Shown one piece after another: positions 56,901 to 64,000 of a stretch of DNA of 64,000 nt. The stretch covers positions 1,926,538-1,990,537 of the forward strand of contig OX465118.1 of assembly GCA_949987565.1 (NCBI GenBank). Reading direction: 5' to 3'. Both the position numbers and the translations under genes were made by a program. Within the stretch, counting starts at the first letter, position 1; the number at the start of each line of letters is the position of its first letter. The notes beneath the pieces were generated by a model. That model worked only from the letters and a program-made list of their open reading frames with translations, was not told the origin of the DNA and searched no databases. The stretch comes from Luidia sarsii (lineage: Eukaryota; Echinodermata; Asteroidea; Paxillosida; Luidiidae).

Positions 56901-58608
56901 CACTTTGTTCCCTCACAAATGCCCCCCCTCCACGGTTGCCGCCCACGGAGGGGGTAAATGAACTGCCCGTTGCCCTCGGCAACAGTCACTCCGGCACAGT
57001 GACTTTTGATCATGGAAGCCATCTGCGGCGAAAAATAACTCTAGGCCTGATTTTCCCCCGGGACCCCCCCTCCCCTTCCCCCCACTGCCCCGTTTCATTT
57101 CCTGTCCATAGGAAAGAGGGACCCCAGGATGATCCCACGGCAACACAGGGGCACGACCAGATGAGATGGTCGGGTCGATCCGGAGGTAATCGGTTCCATT
57201 CCGGCGAGGGACAGGGATTCCACGGTAAGCTCCGCGTTTGGGGAGGGAAGAAATTGCCTGTCTGTAAACCTTGCCCCCCCCTTTTTTTTTTACGCCCCTG
57301 GATGTGACTGTATGGAGAGTCGTCTTGATCCCTGTTTCCATTCGGAAGCCGGCGAATGATTGATAGCCGCCCGGCTGCCTCCTGAGCAAGTCTGCGGTCT
57401 GACTGACAGTCCTCCGGCCCAGTTGCCCGCATCTGTCCGTAACCGGATCCCACCCAGACACGTTTTCCCATCACGCCAAGGTTTTTTGTTTTTGTTTTGG
57501 GGTTTTCATCGCTGGCAGGGAGCAAAGGTCTGTCAGCAGTCGGCAAAGTGCTGGCGACATTGGGCTTCCCTAATGAATCTCGGACGAGAATGAAACCATT
57601 CACCCTGCCGCAATGATTGAATAAAATAATTGGATAACGGTTTCAGGGAAAACTACACACTGTCAAAACAGCATCATAATGCCACTGTATTAAAGGGTAC
57701 TGTCTGTTGTCTGAAATAAGACAGTGAATACTTTCTGCTCTGATAATCTCTTTTTTGAGTTTGTGTGGATAAGAGATGAATGGTCGCATAGTGGAAGTAC
57801 AAAGAGGAAGGTTTGCGGTGACACGAGGTCACACATCGTCTTTTTGAAAAGGAGTGTGTGGCTCTGAGGAGAGCCGGTATCTCAACGTTTTGGGCAGTGT
57901 GTACTCTCCTGACGAGTACACACTGCCTGAAATGTTGAGTTACCGGCTCTTTTCAAAACAGGACTTACATGATGTCACCACCAAGTCCAACTTTCCACTC
58001 TTCAGAGCCACACACTCCTACTCAAAAAGAGATGTGTTACACAGTGTCACCGCAAAACCTTCTGCTGGCTTGGAGAAAAAACTGAGGGATTCAAGAAACA
58101 GTGTGTACCTGGTCTGACTTGATGAGACTATAGTGATGAAAAGAATTTGACGGGCTTGACCGTTCTTGACCCTTGTTTCTTTCCATATTTTTCTAACCAT
58201 CCAGGGCCAAGACATGCCATGAATGCTAACGTGAGGCCACGCCCTGCCTTTCAACCAAGAGGGAGGGGACTGCCCCGCCCTCCCTACGGAGGGTTCCCCC
58301 AGCGCCCGGGGCTGGGCATGGACCAATTTGCGTCCCCGTGGCAACACGGCCACCAGCCGCGGCTGGCCTTTAACCCTAATCACTTCCCGAGGGCAGCGGG
58401 GAATCCGGATAGCCAATGGCAGCCGAGCGAGTGGTACCCGCCCCAAGACCCTCGCGGCTACCCGAGGCAACCCCCTCCTCCTCCTCCGCCTCCCCCTCCG
58501 CCCGGAATGCTCCACCCCCCTCCGCCTCCCCCTCCGCCACCTCCCCCATATAACATGCCCCGCCCACCTCCCCACCCATACAGAATGCCTAACCGCGATA
58601 GGTTCTAG
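47439..58608 (+). CDS. NAF1: NAF1, H/ACA ribonucleoprotein complex assembly factor, complete coding sequence in 8 exons
   Basis: Exons 47439-47965, 48226-48295, 49398-49491, 50540-50622, 51330-51490, 52042-52182, 57112-57224 and 58205-58608. All phases join without a stop: 1,593 bp, 530 residues plus stop. NAF1 is a nuclear protein that binds the pseudouridine synthase dyskerin during early H/ACA snoRNP, scaRNP and telomerase RNA assembly and is later replaced by GAR1. The acidic, serine-rich N-terminus (about 125-170), the Gar1/Naf1 core (about 205-325, including KIFEVFGP-like and SDASWEHDEEPP segments), the basic KNKKKSDKRKRK tract (about 342-353) and the proline-rich tail match the known family layout. 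Vertebrate NAF1 is similar in length (about 494 residues in human). The ATG is the first in the open frame after a stop upstream. Confidence 0.94.
48018..48080. repeat. Element X fragment in NAF1 intron 1
   Basis: AATCTCAAAAGTTAGAGGGC followed by CTGACGTTTTGATCCTAGC. Confidence 0.65.
48226..48295 (+). CDS. NAF1: NAF1 exon 2
   Basis: 70 bp after a GT-rich acceptor (TGTGTGTGCAG), phase 2 in and phase 0 out, donor GAG/GTATGG. Encodes SDSDEDQPSHMLPPLRTAKE then LLFE. The RTAKELLFE segment parallels the KTKDELLLNE stretch just before the core domain in vertebrate NAF1. Confidence 0.92.
48414..48596. mobile_element. Palindromic MITE M in NAF1 intron 2, 9-bp duplication
   Basis: 183 bp, left end CGCAGTGGCTGTTGTTACGG and right end its near inverse. 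TTTTTTTTA (8 T plus A) flanks both sides at 48405-48413 and 48597-48605. Same family as 27530-27700. Confidence 0.85.
48735..48910 (+). repeat. Interspersed repeat, copy 2
   Basis: Matches 1403-1580 (GGAAGGGAGGAGATAGAGAG). Confidence 0.6.
49398..49491 (+). CDS. NAF1: NAF1 exon 3: start of Gar1/Naf1 core
   Basis: 94 bp, phase 0 in and phase 1 out. Encodes DLPAVEPVSIVLEPTEELSL and then VGHVTSVIGQL, the first strands of the Gar1/Naf1 beta-barrel. Acceptor TTTGTGCAG, donor CTTG/GTAGGT. Confidence 0.95.
49716..49985. mobile_element. Family B TTAA element, internally deleted
   Basis: Same 15-bp ends as 2729-3423 but only 270 bp, with TTAA at 49712-49715 and 49986-49989. The right TTAA is immediately followed by another family B left end. 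Confidence 0.8.
49990..50290. mobile_element. Family B fragment abutting the previous copy
   Basis: CCACTTCGCTGGGGTTATGT starts directly after the shared TTAA. The interior GACGCAAGTTGCCATATGAT and GGCAGTGGAATTCCACCCAC match the 2729 copy. The right end is lost. Confidence 0.65.
50540..50622 (+). CDS. NAF1: NAF1 exon 4: core domain
   Basis: 83 bp, phase 1 in and phase 0 out. Encodes AVIQSDMGVAALDIDTVLFR and then EDRKAIGV, matching the family's segment ending before GKIFEIFGP. Acceptor TTGCCAG, donor GTG/GTAAGA. Confidence 0.93.
50724..51072. mobile_element. Family A MITE flanked by TTAA in NAF1 intron 4
   Basis: TTAA at 50720-50723 and 51073-51076. Left GGGCCCAATGCAACATTGGG, right TGATGTTGTATAGGGCCT. 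ACACTGCAGAACTT is duplicated near 50930. Confidence 0.75.
51330..51490 (+). CDS. NAF1: NAF1 exon 5: core domain, IFEVFGPV motif
   Basis: 161 bp, phase 0 in and phase 2 out, donor GGA/GTGAGT. It opens with IFEVFGPVSCPLYTVRFNSP, the most conserved stretch of Gar1/Naf1 proteins, and ends YVFTQKLKE, the family's dyskerin-contacting region. Confidence 0.96.
51495..51975. repeat. GGAGGATTG repeats in NAF1 intron 5
   Basis: Irregular tandem copies of GTGGAGGATTGAGG separated by TTTACA(C/T)TGGAGGATT or CACAAACT(C/T)A(C/T)AT spacers, running almost up to exon 6. Confidence 0.85.
52042..52182 (+). CDS. NAF1: NAF1 exon 6: SDASW motif and basic tract
   Basis: 141 bp, phase 2 in and phase 2 out. Encodes LKGSDASWEHDEEPP followed by LDFSDDERER and a lysine/arginine-rich run. 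GSDASW and EPP...LDFSDDE are diagnostic for NAF1. The basic run is a likely nuclear localisation signal (inference). Acceptor GGCTGACAG, donor CCAG/GTAGGC. Confidence 0.95.
52225..52530. repeat. S2 SINE-related repeats, two copies
   Basis: GAGTGCTCAGTGCTTTGCCC occurs at about 52270 and 52477, each near ATATTTCAGGCA. GATGTTTGCGTCAAGGAGAA matches 11598. Confidence 0.6.
52640..52980 (+). repeat. S1 SINE split by a MITE
   Basis: TAGCTCAGATGGGAAGAGTG, then the insertion 52750-52918, then GGTACGCAGAACCAGAGGTC and B box GGTTCAAATCC. Removing the insert restores the head seen at 6.5 kb. Confidence 0.82.
52750..52918. mobile_element. Harbinger-like MITE H, copy 1
   Basis: 169 bp, exact 12-bp ends CAGCCGATTTCA, CTG duplicated at 52747-52749 and 52919-52921. 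The interior has TTGCGTAACTTACGCAAC palindromes. A CWG duplication is one of the two types known for PIF/Harbinger. Confidence 0.82.
53110..53330. repeat. TTACGATGCATCGTAA repeat
   Basis: ACTTACGATCAGTTGCAAG and CAATGCATCGTAAGGCTTAGT resemble the element at about 2047-2205. Confidence 0.5.
54205..54718. repeat. 90-bp minisatellite, 6 copies, family Y-derived
   Basis: Each unit has GATGTACATGGTGTCACCGC, CCTACTTGGTATTTCCACC and CTCCTTCTCTTAAGAGATG. TGTCACCGCAAACC is the inner end sequence of family Y, so this looks like amplification of a MITE end. In NAF1 intron 6. Confidence 0.92.
55690..56935. repeat. About 141-bp minisatellite, 9 copies, in NAF1 intron 6
   Basis: Unit begins TATCGTGGGAACGGGGACAC and contains a variable C-run. 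The usual length, 141, is 47 codons, so three plus frames stay open for 390-550 codons. Peptide content is identical junk in rotated frames and there is no separate promoter or start context. Confidence 0.95.
57112..57224 (+). CDS. NAF1: NAF1 exon 7: Gly/Arg-rich linker
   Basis: 113 bp, phase 2 in and phase 1 out, acceptor GTCCATAG and donor CACG/GTAAGC. Encodes KEGPQDDPTATQGHDQ and then RWSGRSGGNRFHSGEGQGFH. It is the only open stretch between exons 6 and 8 whose phases bridge them, and its composition suits the poorly conserved linker. It lies just after the 141-bp minisatellite. The open frame that crosses the array into this exon is fortuitous. Confidence 0.83.
57805..58063. mobile_element. 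Family Y element, palindromic
   Basis: GGAAGGTTTGCGGTGACAC at the left, AGTGTCACCGCAAAACCTTC at the right. The inner arms TGTGTGGCTCTGAGGAGAGC and GTGTGTACTCTCCTGACGAG are mirrored. It ends 141 bp before NAF1 exon 8. Confidence 0.75.
58205..58608 (+). CDS. NAF1: NAF1 exon 8: proline-rich C-terminus and stop
   Basis: 404 bp, phase 1 in, acceptor AACCATCCAG, TAG stop at 58606-58608. Encodes 133 residues rich in G, R, P and Q with two runs of 11 prolines around GMLHP, ending YRMPNRDRF. Vertebrate NAF1 also ends in polyproline runs. No AATAAA lies close downstream; one occurs at 59347-59352, but a transposon-like repeat lies between, so the true poly(A) site is uncertain. Confidence 0.92.
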
Positions 58609-58664
58609 TAACGCTGACTTGAAAACTCGATCCAGCTCTTAGCTGTGGGTTTTCAAATGTTTAC

Positions 58665-58915
58665 CGACTGGCCGTTTATGAAATTGAAGGCTTAGGCTCG
58701 GGCTCACGCTTCGTCTCTGTCTGACCAACCTGAAAATTCAGGTCGTGGTTTGTTTCCGAATTTGAAGGTTTGCTGGCTTGATAGGTACTGAGTATTCACC
58801 AAGAAACTGGGGCCAAACACTTGTTTCTAGTTGCCTGTGACATTATAACGAGTAAGAGAAATATGACAAGCCTAAGCCCGAGCCTAAGCCTTCATTTCAT
58901 AAACGGCCTCTTATA
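58665..58915. mobile_element. Family V inverted-repeat element
   Basis: The left arm GGCCGTTTATGAAATTGAAG then GCTTAGGCTCGGGC is mirrored by GCCCGAGCCTAAGCCTTCAT then TTCATAAACGGCC. It starts within 60 bp of the NAF1 stop. Confidence 0.8.
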
Positions 58916-59346
58916 TAGACATCCCCATGTAACCCTCAGAGAAGGAACCCTGTGTGCCCCGACACACATGTTACATAAACTGACCCGACCCTATGCTGAA
59001 CTGCACTTACCCCACCCCTCATGACTTTGTGAGTAGGTTCATACCACATAGTTTAGAGGGGGTTCACTTCCTCTGTCCCTCAAAGAGGGATGCAAGAGTC
59101 ACGCGAAGTCACCCACCCCTGAGCCCTTCCATAGGCTTGTGCACATTTCTTACCTACACTAAGAAATGGATTCTGCTATCTTGTTTCCCACTAAACCTGG
59201 ATGCATTCCAGCTATCCCAATTTGTTTACAATTCACCAAGCTGCCTTATCTGTAGACAACATACACACCACTTTGTAATGAAGTTACCGCTTGTAAACAG
59301 TTACAAAATACCAGTTCCGTCAACACACAGTGCCCGGGCTGCTGAC

Positions 59347-59352
59347 AATAAA
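59347..59352 (+). promoter_or_regulatory. AATAAA, possible NAF1 poly(A) signal
   Basis: First perfect AATAAA found on the plus strand after the NAF1 stop, 739 bp downstream. It is followed within 30 bp by T/C-rich sequence. A chance occurrence is quite possible. Confidence 0.2.
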
Positions 59353-59378
59353 CAATATAAGTCTCTTCTCAGACTGTT

Positions 59379-59502
59379 GAGGAAGGTTTGCGGTGACACC
59401 ATGTAACGCATCTCTTTTGAGAAGGAGTGTGACAATCTGTGTGTGGCGCTGAAAAGAGCTGGTAACTCTACGTTTCGAGCAGTGTGTACTCTGCGCATCG
59501 TC
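59379..59502. repeat. Family Y half copy
   Basis: AGGAAGGTTTGCGGTGACAC, then GAGAAGGAGTGTG and TACGTTTCGAGCAGTGTGTA. Confidence 0.7.
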
Positions 59503-59689
59503 TTATTGTCATGATGTTAATGGTTCCCTATGCCTAAGCAGTTAAATGCTCATCAGTCAATCTTTGCTGAGCTTGGGATGCCTGACAGAAGCATTTGGCC
59601 ACAAACTGACCCGAAGCCCACTCCCTGGCAAAGATAGATAGATGGCTAGTGATAGATAGATAGATAGAGACCTTGGGAAGTCCTAGGAA

Positions 59690-59945
59690 AGTCCCACCCA
59701 TGGCCTAGATAGCTCAGAAGTTAGAGCACTGCAGCCGATTTCAAGACAATTTGCCTAAGTTACGCAACGTACAAATGTTGCGTAAGTCTTGCGCCACAAT
59801 GGCTCTTTTGTGCACTATTTAGACAAGGCAGCAAAATGTAGCGTAATTTACGCAACAAAATGTTTACGTACGCAACATTTGAAGTTTCGTGAGATCGACT
59901 GCTGGCCTTCTCGGTTTGGTTCCTAGTCAGATTTTAATTTCTATA
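59690..59945 (+). repeat. S1 SINE, diverged, split by a MITE
   Basis: TAGATAGCTCAGAAGTTAGA, the insertion 59732-59901, then GGCCTTCTCGGTTTGGTTCC. Confidence 0.6.
59732..59901. mobile_element. Harbinger-like MITE H, copy 2, opposite orientation
   Basis: 170 bp with CTG at 59729-59731 and 59902-59904. Its right end CGTGAGATCGACTG corresponds to the left end of copy 1, so orientation is reversed. Confidence 0.8.
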
Positions 59946-60171
59946 AAAGAAGACATCAGTTTTCCCATACACAACATTCATAATGTGCAAAATGTCTGAA
60001 TGTGATGAGGGAAACTCATTGAGGGTCTTCTATTCTTGACATGTACTCTACCTTTAAAGGTATAGAAGGTGCACAGTATTGATCACATTTTACCCACTTA
60101 TATGATTTACCGGGTTCTTAAATGGTGCATCTGGAATTTTATTTGTTTTGCAAACTATTATATATTCATAG

Positions 60172-60240
60172 GGCTTTGCATGGTGGGTGAAACAATATGG
60201 GAGGGTTTGCGGTATGTTGTCACTGCAAACCCTCTATATT
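60172..60240. repeat. Very short family Y derivative
   Basis: GGGCTTTGCATGGTGGGTGA, then AGGGTTTGCGG and its inverse CTGCAAACCCT only 13 bp apart. Confidence 0.6.
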
Positions 60241-60690
60241 ATTATTAAATATTAATTCCATGTTGAATGTGTTTTATTCTTCTCATATGCTGTTGTTATT
60301 TTGATTTAAGGCTACCATAGATAATCTAATTAATTAAGACTTTTTGTGCTGATGCTCTGATGGTAGTACAGATGTGACCAACATAACCAAAGCATTTTAA
60401 AAACCATGCTGTCTATTTTTGAGTAAATGAAAATGCTTAATGTATAGAATGCTTTTTTGCCTGGATTTTTCACAGTACTTCTGTGACAGTACGGTCTATT
60501 CCATTATAAATACATTGTGGAAATGGGGAGATAACCCTTCAGTTAAAACGTTAAGTTTTGAGGTTCTCTCCTCGTTGAACCTTCCTGAAGCCAAACTCAC
60601 ATTGGGCATGAGAGTGTTTGCTTCAAATCACAGTCTGTTCTCTCCATGTTGAGAACGACTTGGGCCTCATTGAATGCTCTAGTTGCCCCC
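60240..60690. other. No gene recognised
   Basis: A 70-codon open frame at 60440-60652 has no recognised motif. Confidence 0.35.
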
Positions 60691-61545
60691 TCCTCAAGTC
60701 CACCCACAGCTGGCCTATCAGGAGTCGTTATTGTCTGTCAGTCAAAGAGTGGCATACACCCCCTCCTCCAGTCCACCCACAGCTGGCCTATGAGGAGCCA
60801 TTACCCCTTGTCAGTCAAAGAGTGGCATACACCTCCTCCAGTCCACCCACAGCTGGCCTATCAGAAGTCGTTATCGCCTGTCAGTCAAAGAGTGGCATAC
60901 ACCTCCTCCAGTCCACCCTCAGCTGGCCTATCAGGAGTCGTTATTGCCTGTCAGTCAAAGAGTGGCATACACCCCCTCCTCCAGTCCACCCACAGCTGGC
61001 CTATGAGGAGCCATTACCCCTTGTCAGTCAAAGAGTGGCATACACCTCCTCCAGTCCACCCACAGCTGGCCTATCAGAAGTCGTTATCGCCTGTCAGTCA
61101 AAGAGTGGCATACACCCCCTCTTCCAGCCTACCCACAGCTGGCCTATCGGGAGCCATTACGCCTTGTCAGTCAAAGAGTGGCATACACCTCCTCCAGTCC
61201 ACCCACAGCTGGCCTATCGGGAGCCATTACCCCTTGTCAGTCAAAGAGTGGCATACACCTCCTCCAGTCCACCCACAGCTGGCCTATCGGGAGCCATTAC
61301 CCCTTGTCAGTCAAAGAGTGGCATACACCTCCTCCAGTCCACCCACAGCTGGCCTATCAGGAGTCTTTATCGCCTGTCAGTCAAAGAGTGGCATACACCC
61401 CCTCTTCCAGCCTACCCACAGCTGGCCTATCAGGAGACGTTATCGCCTGTCAGTCAAAGAGTGGCATACACCCCCTCCCCCAGTCCACCCACAGCTGGCC
61501 TATCAGGAATCGTTATCGCCTGTCAGTCAAAGAGTGGCATAAACA
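60690..61545. repeat. 70-bp minisatellite, about 12 copies
   Basis: CAGTCCACCCACAGCTGGCC, then GTCAGTCAAAGAGTGGCATA. Most units are 70 bp, others 73 bp with an extra CCC. Open frames up to 330 codons are produced by the array. Confidence 0.95.
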
Positions 61546-61865
61546 CAAAAGGAAACATAAACACTCATCTGTCTTCCTCCAGATCTATCATGTTCCCGAT
61601 TCTTTCCTGATTACTTTATTTTAGCCCTCACACTGAGTGTCCTTTCAGGGCCTTGTGTTGGGCGACATTCATACAAAACAAATGGGGCAGGACCCCACCC
61701 CCTCTGTGTATATGCGACTTTTTCTTGGTGAAGCTTATCTGTATACAGTGGAGCATATGTTATCTGTGCGTGTCAAGTTATATTATTAGTGTTTTTTATG
61801 TGCGTGTCAAAGCTGAACCGTCTGTGGTTTTGCTTTGGGCGTTCCAAGGACAATCTGTTCACATG

Positions 61866-61912
61866 GGACCCGTTCCCGGGACCCGTTCCCGGGACCCGTT
61901 CCCGGGACCGCT
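61866..61912. repeat. 15-bp tandem repeat
   Basis: GGGACCCGTTCCC three times, self-complementary around CCCGGG. Confidence 0.9.
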
Positions 61913-62034
61913 TCTTGTGAGTGTAGCACAGGAACAAACGGCTACATGTAGCTGATCACATCGCCGCAGCCTGCTCTCTCCATAGGCCATCAAATGGCAT
62001 TCACAGTTTGATGGAAGTGGACGAAGTATATACA

Positions 62035-62215
62035 TGTGTTTAAGTGGACCTGACGTTTCGATTCTAGCAGGACCTTTCTCAAAGGCAGAGACACTCTCCC
62101 TTTGAGAAAGGCCCTGCTAGGATCGAAACGTCAGGCCCACTAAATTTTGAGATTTGCATTTTGGTAATTTTATTCAGTAAGCTGTTTGCAACATTTTTGT
62201 ATATCACTAAAAGAT
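62035..62215. mobile_element. Foldback element X
   Basis: Short left arm CTGACGTTTCGATTCTAGCA, then the full right arm ending CAGTAAGCTGTTTGCAACAT. Confidence 0.8.
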
Positions 62216-64000
62216 AACCAATTAAGCTAATATATTAGGGAAATACACAATTACATGGCACACCAAAGCATCGCACGTCCAAAGGGTCGCACGCGCTTAT
62301 ACGCGGGTGGAAATGTAACAAGGAAATTCACACTATACTATCGCTTTCAGCACCTGTCGAAGCTTTCGACACGGGTCGACCACTCTCGACCCACCCCCCC
62401 CCCCCCCCCGAGCAGGGTTAGTTTCAACACGAGTCGGGCCGCTTTTACACGGGCGTAAACATGTTTACAGCGGGCTAGACCCGTACCGTGCATATCCCGG
62501 TGGGGTGTTTTGCAGTATGAAAAACCCAGATTTCTATCTTGCATTGTATTCTCTAGTTTTTGCCCGGTTGCTCGATTCATAACCGTGCAGTTTCAAATTC
62601 ATTGTCAGTCCGTTCAGTGACGAGACTTTCTGTAGGTCGTCCCTGCGGTCATCTGTCACATGCATTCACATCTGCAAGTGATGTACGATCGCGCCCACCC
62701 CGATGAAGTCTGCTTTATTCTCTAGCATCGCCGATTGCCGAGTGTTAAGTTGCCACATGACTATACAAGTAGCAGTCGCACGCATTGCACCATTAGTCAA
62801 AAGGCTTGTAACGAGACGGGAATCTCACGTTGAGTGCGCGGCGTCACCGAAGTACGTCGGTAGATCTCGAACACACCTTGATTAGACTTCAAAAGTGCAT
62901 TTCCAGGAACCTTTTTAGACATGTGCCGTGCTGAGAATGTCTCTGGTAATACGACTACCTCGTGTAATGAACCAATGAGTAAGCTGACACTCTACACACC
63001 TAATGTACTCTTAGACGGTAACTCGTGGGCTTTGCAGATTCATTCTGGGAGGCTCATTCTCGACCGTCATTTTCGATGGCTCGTCCGGAGCCATCTGGGC
63101 GGAGACCAGAAACTCTTCACCTCCTTGCTGGGTTGTGAAGAGTGCAAGTGGAGCGTACGTGCTGCATGCCGTTAACGGTGTGGCGCACCGCGCGGCGAGT
63201 TGACGCGCTGCGCGCGAGTCGAGTCTCGCTTGGTAGGCCTGATTTGCGGATGCATCCTTGCATCGATCTGAGAAAGCCAAAGGGCTCTTTGGACCTGATG
63301 GCTCTCTCACTCACTCACTTGTCCCTTAGTCTGCTAGGCCGTTGGTGCACCACTATAGAACTCTGCCAACCTCCTTTCTCCAACCTCCGAAGGGCTTTCC
63401 GAAGGGCTTCACTCAAACCCTGTCCACTATGTGATGTTGTCCTCCCATCTCCTTCTGTCTGCCCTCTTCTTCTCCCTGCCCGCACAGTGCCCTGCAGTCT
63501 TCGCCAGTCCTGTCTATCCTGTGACATGCCTGTACCGCATCAATTTACGGTTTTTTTCCCACGGTGGATAGTAGATCATCATAGGGTGCAATAGCTTCTC
63601 TGATTCATCCCCTCATTGAGTATGCGATCTAGGCTATGTACGAGATGCATAAGATTCTTCTAACACATTTCATTTCCGTGGTCTGTATATCATCTTGGCT
63701 AATGGACGCCAAAGCTGTCAACACAGTGGTCCCACATTACCCAAGAAACCTGGGAAAAGGTTTATGTTACCTCTTGTCTGTTGAACAACCAGTGCCAATA
63801 ACATTGCTAGATCTATGTGACTATATAGCATAAATCTGGTTTGGCTAGAATGTGACCTAACGTGGCGTAATGAGGTATCTACTCCTAAAGTCCTTTCCGA
63901 ATTAACGATGTCGAAAGTCAAAGTAGGCTATCGCCCAAATGGATGTCAAAATCATTTTATTTATTTATTTATTTATTAATTATTATTATTTTTTTTTTTT
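62216..64000. other. No gene recognised
   Basis: A C-run at 62393-62410. GC-rich sequence at 63030-63540 carries overlapping open frames on both strands (up to 150 codons, 63142-63594) without motifs. The window ends in an A/T simple repeat, 63955-64000. Confidence 0.35.

Noticed and set aside
55643..57307. 554-, 421- and 393-codon overlapping open frames
   Set aside because: All come from the ~141-bp tandem array; the same DNA read in three frames gives equally long products. Only 57112-57224 is a real NAF1 exon.
60618..61624. 330-, 298- and 148-codon open frames
   Set aside because: Artefact of the 70-bp minisatellite; no domain, no independent start context.
63011..63594. GC-rich overlapping frames near the right edge
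   Set aside because: Open on both strands because of composition; no splice sites in phase and no family similarity recognised.

Overview
This is animal nuclear DNA, almost certainly from a marine invertebrate. Two spliced protein-coding genes with GT-AG introns lie in a matrix of microsatellites, minisatellites, tRNA-derived SINEs and many small inverted-repeat DNA transposons. Interspersed blocks of the palindromic hexamer ACATGT, the mid-30s to 40s GC content and the MITE-rich texture suggest an invertebrate deuterostome (echinoderm, hemichordate or amphioxus). I cannot fix the species from sequence alone. There is no bacterial operon, CRISPR array or phage.

Left part, about 1-28,020 (minus strand): a gene for a FYVE zinc finger followed by armadillo-type helical repeats. 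I rebuilt ten well-supported coding exons plus one probable extra exon (15,520-15,594) by matching splice sites, codon phase and protein continuity. The start codon is at 28,017 and the gene runs off the left edge after about 426 codons. Its introns hold most of the repeat arrays: CTGAA pentamer at 4.2-5.1 kb, 14-mers at 7.6 and 13.6 kb, a 44-mer at 10.5 kb, a 59-mer at 14.4-15.5 kb and a 27-mer at 22.0-23.2 kb.

Middle, about 28-47.4 kb: largely intergenic. It holds SINEs, foldback elements, a long AAC array at 32 kb, a CpG-rich block with a consensus splice donor at 37.5-37.7 kb (possible unknown transcript), a ~100-bp minisatellite at 39.7-40.5 kb, and an 1,182-bp near-perfect palindrome at 45,366-46,547 flanked by an exact 9-bp target-site duplication.

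Right part, 47,439-58,608 (plus strand): the complete coding sequence of NAF1, the H/ACA ribonucleoprotein assembly factor, in eight exons (530 codons, all phases consistent). Its introns contain a 90-bp and a ~141-bp minisatellite and several DNA transposons. Beyond 58.6 kb I see only repeats, including a 70-bp minisatellite at 60.7-61.5 kb, and no further convincing gene.

The two genes are divergently oriented, about 19.4 kb apart, and I see no sign that they work together. FYVE-ARM predicts an endosomal (PI3P) protein; NAF1 is nuclear. The most notable material is the transposon biology: short elements with 9-bp target duplications (Mutator-like), TTAA-flanked elements that abut at a shared TTAA, and a 3-bp-TSD (Harbinger-like) element that hit the same site of the same SINE family twice in opposite orientations.
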